NCBI GenBank assembly: GCA_963989385.1
Contig: OZ022502.1
Coordinates: 945,501-1,009,500 of the forward strand
DNA from: Ctena decussata
Taxonomy: Eukaryota; Mollusca; Bivalvia; Lucinida; Lucinidae
Length of the DNA: 64,000 bases
Direction of reading: 5' to 3'
Shown here in pieces: positions 57,420 through 64,000 of this stretch (within the stretch, counting starts at the first letter, position 1; each line of letters begins with the position of its first letter). Position numbers and translations under genes: made by a program. Below the pieces are notes generated by a model. That model saw only the letters and a program-made list of their open reading frames with translations. It did not search any database and had not been told where the DNA came from.

Positions 57420-57725
57420 TCTTCGCGGAATTCGGTTTCTGTTTTTCATGGATTACTTTGGGTTATTGCTGTATCAGATTTCTCCTTCCTGATGACCTTG
57501 CTTGTTGTCTTCCTAACGATATGGAGTTAACGGTGGCTCGGTGGGGAGGGGCAACACGTAGGTGTTTCTTATCGGATGTCTGCGGCCGCTTTTTCTCTCG
57601 GATCACGTCAGTAAGTGTTGCTCAGAAGCCTTCCAATAATATGTTTGTTGAAACGTTAGGGGTTAAGCGGCACTTAATAATTAAATACAGAAAAGGGCAT
57701 ATGCCGCCCTAAATTTTATATTGAT
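57420..57725 (+). repeat. R2 dispersed repeat, copy
   Basis: Counterpart of 6590-6955. Contains 'ggtggctcggtggggagg', 'acacgtaggtgtttctta', 'cggatgtctgcgg' and the end segment 'aattaaatacagaaaagggc'. Confidence 0.65.
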
Positions 57726-58510
57726 GTATGTTTTGTGTTCCTGTGTGCTAGAAAACGTAAATCTTTCTTGGGTATTTTCATTCTTGTAACAAGGTAGATA
57801 TATGCCCTCAGTAGAAAACAGTTTAACCACCAAAGGTACGATCTACATTGTTTGCCATTTCATTCTCTTGTAAAACACCCTTGACATGATAGCTGTACTG
57901 GTCACAAACTGAAAGCAGAAGCTGAGTGCGATACTTAAAATCGTACGTAATGACATGTCAACTCAGTCAAAGTGTTCCTTGTATTAACTGATTTTTGTGT
58001 CAGAGTAAAGAGACAATTTCATGTTGACAGAAAATATAACGCAGTTTAATAAACATGTGATACATCTGACTCGATTTTCAATGCTTGATAATCAATTTTA
58101 AATGATGCCAATTTACAGACGTGAATACGTGATTCATGTTTGTCAATTTTAAATGAAAGTGCAAATTATGGGAGATGCATTTGTTAATTAAACAAATTAC
58201 ATACTAAAGTCAGTCGTAGAACGGCAAAGTTTTCGTTTTGTTTGTATTAAGTTCTGTTTAAGGTGAATGGTGTCAACAACTCTTAGATGAAAGAATTCGC
58301 TGCTAGAGTGGGAAAACTGTTTGCTACAAGAGTTGGCCGCATTTCGGAGGGGTTTCGTCATTTGAAAAGGCAACAAGAAGTCACACAAATTGTTCCCTTT
58401 GCGAAAATGGCAGAAATGCATGGAAATATATCCATACAACTTTAGCTATTTTATAAATGCAAATTTACTCTCTTAGTTTGACATACAAAGACATATTATC
58501 AGATACTGAA
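57726..58510. other. No supported feature
   Basis: Unassigned, AT-rich. No motif in the 80-codon minus frame at 58197-58439. Confidence 0.4.
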
Positions 58511-58514
58511 GATG

Positions 58515-58930
58515 AAAATTTAAAGAGTAACTACACTTCAGGAACTGACTGAATCAGATCCCAAACCCTATTCCAAACATCAAAGGGAAAGATTGACAAA
58601 GACATCCCAACAAACAAGAAATTACAAGTGATAAGCCGAGTAAGCAGCTCTTTCCCAAATAGGTGGCAACTCAGCTATCTTTACTGAACTAAATAATTTA
58701 GACCAACAGAAGGGTTACAACAAACTAAGCAAATTATACGATAAACATTTAACAACTTTTCTATTTTTATTATAGAAGGGTTAAAATGAGAACGTAATAA
58801 ATTAAACAGCACAGAACAAAACACAAATGCAACCGCAACGACAGTACCGCCTTGGGACGGTCAGTATTAACTACTGGGGGGTTTAAACCGGTTTGACTGG
58901 GCCCAAACCTTCACCCTCACCCTCCGCCAC
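58515..58930 (+). repeat. R1-family repeat, subfamily 2, full copy
   Basis: Closest partner of 38598-39015. Same start and same tail ('cgccttgggacggtcagtat', 'actggggggtttaaaccggt', 'actgggcccaaacc'). High similarity indicates fairly recent activity of this subfamily. Confidence 0.88.
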
Positions 58931-59250
58931 GATGCACACAATTAGTTAGTAGTTCGGTTCGTATGTTCCTATGAAAGTTTGCCGTTTACAAATGAAGATA
59001 GTACAGATAAGGGTATGTGCATTCCGTTTCGTCTCCCTTTCCCAACCCCATCCCTTCCTCCACGATCTTTTCACGATGGCTATGGCGCCCTATTGGATGC
59101 ATTCTGTACCTACTGCCTTTAGATTTTAGTATGCCTGCTTTAATTAGACTATAGGGTGTGCAGCTTTGCATATGACATTGCATTGCTGCTATATCAGGAA
59201 GCGCAATAAAACTGACACTCAGATTTCGTTCTTGCGTGTGTTTATTTAAA

Positions 59251-59410
59251 GAGTCGCGTGGTCGAGTGGTTAAAGACACTCTGATATGGTGCAGACAGTC
59301 GCAGGATACAATCCCCGATGGGTCAGGAAGCGACTGAAAATCTTTCTCTCTGTCAAAGCAGCAGAATATGGGTGCCTTTGTCGAATCAGAGAAGGACAAA
59401 ACCAGGGAAC
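59251..59410 (+). mobile_element. tRNA-derived SINE S1, copy 1
   Basis: The head carries an A-box-like 'cgtggtcgagtggttaaag', then 'gacactctgatatggtgcag' and a B-box-like 'caggatacaatcccc'. The body contains 'ctctctgtcaaagcagcag' and 'tgggtgcctttgtcgaatca'. All these words recur in the same order on the minus strand at 61310-61478. Confidence 0.75.
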
Positions 59411-59584
59411 AAGACGGATTCTTTTCTATTCGATTATATACCATAACCTTGCAAGGTCCACCATAAATGACTTTGCAACTTTCCCTTTCTACATTGGACT
59501 GTTTTCAGCTGCCTTAACTCAGCTAGCACTCTATAATATTGTATTTCCACCTCTTCTTCTGTCTGCCTGCTCCTTCTGTTTTTT

Positions 59585-60718
59585 TTGTCGCCGCCACGAA
59601 CTGGGGAGGGGCTTATAGTTTTGCCCTTGTCCGTACGTCCGTACGTGCATACGTCTGTACGTCACACTTTCAGGTACCATTTTTTTTCTCCGCAACTCCG
59701 CCTACCTCCTACAGTATTTGATGCAGGGATCTGAAACTTGCAACACAGTTCAGACATGCATGAAATATTTGCATAAAGGAAACGGAACTTTGATCCGTGT
59801 CATCATTGCAGAATTATGTACCCTTAAATGACATACATATATTGACCATATTTCATTTTAGTACTGTTCGTGTCTTCGCAACTCCTCCTACAATAGTTAA
59901 TGCAGAGCTTTGAAACTTGTGGCATAGTTCAGACATGCATTAAACATGTGCATGAAGGAAACGGAACTTTGATCCTGATCAATATTGCAGAATTATGTCA
60001 CCTTCAATGACATACATATTTTGACCATATTTCCATTGCTTTTGTACAAGCTTACCTTTTGTCATCGGTCTGATTTGGACGTAACATTACAGCTATATTG
60101 GGTATAGTAATAAGGTTAAGTATCACAATATCTTGGAAAAGTTGAAGTTTCAGCCCTGTAAGTCTAAGCTCAAGGTCACAGATGCTATTTTAGAAGAAGA
60201 AAAAACTTTGTCATCGCTGTAGCCTCTTTATTAATTGACAGATTTCGATGTAATTTTACCCCAGATGTTTAGTGCAATAATATTTTGGACAAGTTTGTGA
60301 TCCAGAATTTAAAAGTCAAGGTCAAGGTTTTTTTAAGAAAAACTTTGTATTGGTTGATATAGCTTCATACAAATGTTAAGTATGACAATATCTTGGACGA
60401 GTTTGCATTTAAGCATTGTAGATCCGAGGTCAGGGTCACAGTTGCTATTTTTAGAAAAAAAAATTCCAATCCCTCTTACTCGATTTTCTGTTGTAAAATT
60501 TTATACTTCACACAAATGTTTAGTGTGACAATATTTTTGACAAAATCGCGACAGCATTTAAGAGGCAATGTCAAGGTCACAGTTGCTATTTTACGAAAAA
60601 CTTTGCCATCCCTCTAGCACATTTATTTATGGACTGATTTTGATATAACTTCACACAAACGTGTCTAAGTACATAACTCATTTACTGAATCATATGGCGG
60701 TGACATTCATCACCTTTA
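59585..60718 (+). mobile_element. Helentron-like element E
   Basis: A decayed 5' hairpin ('cgccgccacgaactggggag') is followed by 'ttatagttttgcccttgtcc' and a GTACGTCC microsatellite (59630-59660). Next come two ~170-bp units (marker 'acatgcat(g/t)aaa', 59755 and 59935) and then about four units of a second type. The right end carries a hairpin GGTGA-cattca-TCACC (60701-60716). The second repeat type has the same monomer words as the array of element C in opposite orientation. The partner inverted repeat is not clear because the 5' end is degraded. Confidence 0.6.
60050..60660 (+). repeat. C-type satellite monomers in element E, diverged
   Basis: Units contain 'aaggtcaca(g/g)ttgctatttt', 'gaaaaactttg', 'cttcacacaaatgtt' and 'gacaatatcttgga' words. 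The reverse complement of the 145-bp unit at 23944-25040 holds 'gtggctatttttagaaaaac', 'tttgtcatcgctctagc' and 'atgacaatatctcgagcaag'. Shared ancestry is clear by eye, but units here are far less homogeneous. Confidence 0.7.
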
Positions 60719-60719
60719 G

Positions 60720-61305
60720 TAATTGTCTAGATTCCTTCTTTCACTGACAGGTCTGCAACATGTAGAATCGTCCATGCTAAGTAAGAAGACCTTGAGATGT
60801 GTTCAAACAACCAAAACAGTAACATGCAGTAACAACACATTGCCCATGCGGTCATTATCCCTTGACTGTGGTCTGTCCTTCATATTCATTTACTATCTAG
60901 GGTTTCAATCAAATCGTGACATGAAAACATGCGTGGTGCATTACCAATTCACCTAAGATCAATTCCAATCAAAGAAACTATTTTGCACCACAAATTGCTT
61001 TCTATGTCATTAGTGTCGCATTTTCACACTCTCCTGAAAATATGGCAATGAAGAAAACTTAATTTGAAAAACTAAATTAACCCGGGTAATGAGATTAAAC
61101 CGCATAATTATGTCAGATGTTGTTTCATTCAGCTTGATGGACTTGAAACTGATGCCGTGCCGAGGTTTTGCTTTTAAAAGCAATTGTTTCAAGCTTATTT
61201 CAGGCATTATAGAAAAGAGTAAAGTTTTCCATAGCCTAGTGGCTATTGGGGCAGTCGGAGTGTAGAAGCCCACTGTATTTTGGGAAAAGCATATAAAAGG
61301 CAAAG
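60720..61305. other. No supported feature
   Basis: A 97-codon minus frame (61010-61303) and a 77-codon plus frame (60723-60956) have no recognised motifs. Confidence 0.35.
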
Positions 61306-61309
61306 CCTA

Positions 61310-61478
61310 TCCCTCTTCTTTCGGTACCTCATCTGTCCCTGATTCAAAAAGGTACCCATTAACTGCTAGATTGACAGAGAGAGTTTGTCATTCTCCGGCT
61401 GGCGATACGCAGATTTGAACCCGCGACCTTTTGCACCATAACCGAGTGTCTCTTACCCTTTGACCAGGGCGTCTCTCT
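61310..61478 (-). mobile_element. tRNA-derived SINE S1, copy 2
   Basis: The minus strand reads 'gccctggtcaaagggtaaga', 'gacactcggttatggtgcaa' and 'gtcgcgggttcaaatctgcg', which contains the B box GGTTCAAATC. The body has 'ctctgtcaatctagcagtta' and 'atgggtacctttttgaatca'. The promoter is better preserved than in copy 1. Confidence 0.8.
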
Positions 61479-61955
61479 TATGTAGCTTCCCAAGAAAATA
61501 TTGTGAAAAAGTTACTGCTGCAAACGTTACTGAGGAAATGTAAGCATCAAATATTTTCTGAATCCAAAGCGTTTATAATTTAGTTCTAGTTTTTTCATAT
61601 TTACATTTGTCTTCAATAAATATAAGATTCTTTGGAAGCAAGAAATTCACCACAAAGGAGAAAATAACTGACACGGAAGTTCGGTTCTACTGAACCTTTC
61701 CATGACCAGTAACAAAGTATGCGACACTTGCCAGTCCCACTATCCCCTAGTTGTACTCTTCACTGTTGCTTCAAAAAGCCAATGAATGAACTCGAAATTT
61801 ATGAAATTATGTAATCTGCCTGTAATGGGGTACTCAAAGACATTTTACGGCCACCACGCGCCACTAAACATTTGCTAAAGCGACATAAAATAAGATCTTA
61901 ATAATTAGATCATTTAAGGAATGAATTTTATTTTTCTGGTGCTTATCAAAGTATA
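61479..61955. other. No supported feature
   Basis: Nothing recognised. Confidence 0.4.
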
Positions 61956-61959
61956 ACCT

Positions 61960-63025
61960 ATTTTGTGTCGCGTGTAATTTATGTGAACCCCGAAGCCTGC
62001 TTCATGTAAACTTGCTAGCCAGCCAATGTAGTTTATACTTCTATAAACACAAGCTAAAGGACCTCTGACGGTTGTAATGTTAATTTGCCTATAAAATTAG
62101 TCAATATTAAATTTTTGATATACCCAAGAATTTTTCTTGAAATTTGTCGTTCTCAACTTCCCCTAACTGGCTATGAATTTAATTTCTGATTTTTTAGCTC
62201 ATAGACTTCAATTTTAGGTGGAAAATGCCAAACTTTATAATTAAACGTAATGGAAACAGGAAAAGTTTTTTAAAGATACTTTTCCCCCCGTGCCTCAGCT
62301 AGCCACTTCGCATGTATGTGTATACTATCATAATACACATTATATGTGAGTGGCTTGCTGAGGCAGGGGGGGGGGAAGATAGTCTACAGCTGAAAAACTG
62401 AAAAAGTGGGTGGGGTACTTACACCCGTAATATATAAAAATAGTCTAAAGTCCTTGTTATTGAAAAGATATTGCTTAATATCAGTAATAGTAGTGTGTAC
62501 GTCAGTTTAAGCATAGTTATCAATTAAAATTTCGATATATAAGAAAGCCAAAAAAATGACTTATTTTCAGAGACTGAAAAATCCACGTACCCCTCTTGAT
62601 AAAAACGGTTTCAGTTAGTCTACAGGCATGATAATTTTTCAAAATCACCGTTAAAATGTCTTTACAGTACACATGTCTACATACTAATGCCAAATATTTC
62701 AACGTTTGCTGCCCGAGGAAGGTGCAATAATTTGTCGAAAAATAGGCAAATACGCATTGATACTGTCAGAGGTCCTTAAAATCATTGCTTATATTTACAT
62801 TCTTTTCTATCTATTTATTGACCACAAATTTGCGTCAGGGCTACAGTTGAAGCAGAAAAAAAATATTTATACAGTTTACTACTAACAGAGAAACAGCGTC
62901 GACGACATCATAACGTCGCCTACGTCCAATGAGATAAACCATGTTTTTTGACGTCACTTAACTTCACGTAACGTCGCGTGAACCGATATAGTTTTTGAAG
63001 TATAAACTGCATTACGTTCAAATGG
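61960..63025. repeat. Dispersed repeat R7, copy 2, with internal inverted words
   Basis: 'aaaggacctctgacggttg' (62056) and 'ctgtcagaggtcctt' (62764) are inverted, and so are 'atgtagtttatacttctata' (62025) and 'gaagtataaactgca' (62998). Together they look like the two arms of an inverted-repeat element of about 1 kb related to 44330-44760. Its ends and target duplication are not resolved. Confidence 0.45.
62284..62375. repeat. 92-base imperfect hairpin
   Basis: The left arm 'ccccccgtgcctcagctagc' plus 'cacttcgcatgtatgtgtat' pairs with the right arm 'acacattatatgtgagtggc' plus 'ttgctgaggcaggggggggg'. The central region 'actatcataat' is a short loop. A few mismatches. It sits inside the R7 copy at 61960-63025. 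Confidence 0.8.
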
Positions 63026-63154
63026 TTTACCATAGGTTTTTTTCAATGAATGCAATGAGAATGTAAATATTTGAAAAAAGCGGACCCGGTCTTGTCTGTT
63101 GCTTGATTATATTTAGGGTGCAACTGGTGATTTTGTTTGTACCGGTATTTTAGT

Positions 63155-63300
63155 GATGATGTTTGGCACCCCATGGATCTTCAGGTGTCGCAATACGTTG
63201 TTTCTGTCGCGTTCTCATCTCTAATTCATCATAGGTCTTATCTGTAATTTGTTTGTTCTCTGTGATGAATCAGCGATGGTTTAGGAAACCTTTATGCGCA
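63155..63300 (+). repeat. Dispersed repeat R4, copy 2
   Basis: Counterpart of 38225-38390 in opposite orientation. A further short echo ('catgaaggtttactatctca', 'tcaatgactca') lies at 63414-63445 with the reverse order of words, hinting at an inverted neighbour. Confidence 0.6.
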
Positions 63301-64000
63301 TAAAACAGGTATCTAAATGCATCGAACCACTGCAGAAACTACTTTAACTGGATCCAAACCCTCGTCCTCTCCTTCTGCTGTGGTTCTAAACATTTAATTA
63401 GCTGTTTGGTCCCCATGAAGGTTTACTATCTCATCAATGACTCAGTTATTCCTGTTCTGTAATAGTTCAGTAAACCAGGTAAATAACATAAAACCGAACG
63501 ATTGATCCATTTTTATGATTTTATATATATACGTTCTCTTTCATACTTAGCATATATTATATCCGTTTTTGTCTTTGTCATAGGCAGTACTTTGCATTAC
63601 ATAGATTCACTGGCCATACTGAAAGGGAAAGTAAGATGAAACCATCACATACTCTGAATAAGTTGCGTCAGAGTTTGTACATTAGACCCTAGTATGCTAG
63701 GAGTGAAATCAGCTTCTTTGCCATATTTCGTAGGCCCAACATTAATCATTTATAATATTCCGTAGTTTTGAACAAAATATTTGCTATAGCGTCAAACGTA
63801 AACGCCTGTGTTTGAAGTTTGATTTTCTCAAATTATAACTGTGTTACAGGTACTCTCCATTTGAAATCGAACTGGTTTATAGACAGTGTTATTTGTTTCT
63901 TTTCTAATATGATTCTTCTGTGAGCTTATGCTTACACCTTGAGGATGAGTCACATTGATATTCAGACTTCCATTTAAAGTATGTGTACCGTTCATCTGCT
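63301..64000. other. No supported gene
   Basis: 'actggatccaaaccctcgtc' near 63348 resembles the last bases of an R1 tail and its flank. Otherwise unassigned up to the window end. Confidence 0.4.

Noticed and set aside
58986..59444. 152-codon minus-strand frame
   Set aside because: Covers the tRNA-derived SINE at 59251 in antisense and has no motif. Open by chance.
1..64000. Bacterial operons, phage, ribosomal RNA genes, canonical complete tRNA genes, telomeric repeats
   Set aside because: Looked for and not seen. Composition, element types and lack of dense ORFs fit eukaryotic nuclear DNA only.

Overview
The window looks like nuclear DNA of a bivalve mollusc, probably a heterodont clam. It is AT-rich, has no long open reading frame (best 184 codons) and no bacterial-style gene spacing. 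It is packed with element types typical of bivalve genomes: Helentron/HINE-like elements carrying internal satellite arrays, foldback MITEs, tRNA-derived SINE-like units and decayed non-LTR retrotransposon fragments. The bivalve assignment is inference from remembered repeat sequences; no database was searched. I find no gene that I would call intact. The best host-gene candidates are a possible two-exon membrane-protein 3' end at 35570-35992 and a possible signal/transmembrane first exon at 52884-53015, both weak.

Layout. 0-13 kb: GT microsatellite, a mosaic repeat family (here called R1), a diverged 0.7-kb tandem duplication (2086-3475), a Helentron-like element with six ~155-bp repeats (4349-5862), a 135-bp doublet, a foldback MITE (8517-8752) and a second Helentron-like element (11453-12592). 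13-23 kb: mostly unassignable sequence, with a TA-flanked MITE (15169-15370), a palindromic MITE (20607-20826), a truncated tRNA-like sequence and a perfect hairpin. 23-30 kb: an LTR-like fragment, a Helentron-like element with a very regular 145-bp array (23896-25132), then a 2.33-kb transposon (26150-28482) with 29-bp terminal inverted repeats and an ACAT target duplication. It sits inside an older foldback MITE and holds six copies of one 16-bp motif. A hAT-like MITE and a SINE follow. 31-33 kb: a miniature or collapsed LTR retrotransposon with a perfect tRNA-Leu primer-binding site. 36-39 kb: a degenerate Helentron-like array, a dead LINE endonuclease domain and R1 copies. 42-50 kb: an element with ~215-bp inverted repeats and a GAAGG duplication (42399-43061), two fragments of one reverse-transcriptase-associated ORF, SINE-like units and more R1 copies. 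53-64 kb: a large Helentron-like element (53218-55160, ~440-bp repeats), R1 copies, a fifth Helentron-like element (59585-60718), two copies of one tRNA-derived SINE and a 92-bp hairpin.

The strongest mechanistic signal is the set of Helentron-like elements. Four have a short inverted repeat that is terminal on one side but sits inside a terminal hairpin on the other, which is the asymmetric arrangement described for Helentrons (Helitron2) and HINEs. The most unusual item is the 26150-28482 transposon with its six dispersed 16-mers. Coordinates were counted by eye and may be off by a few bases.
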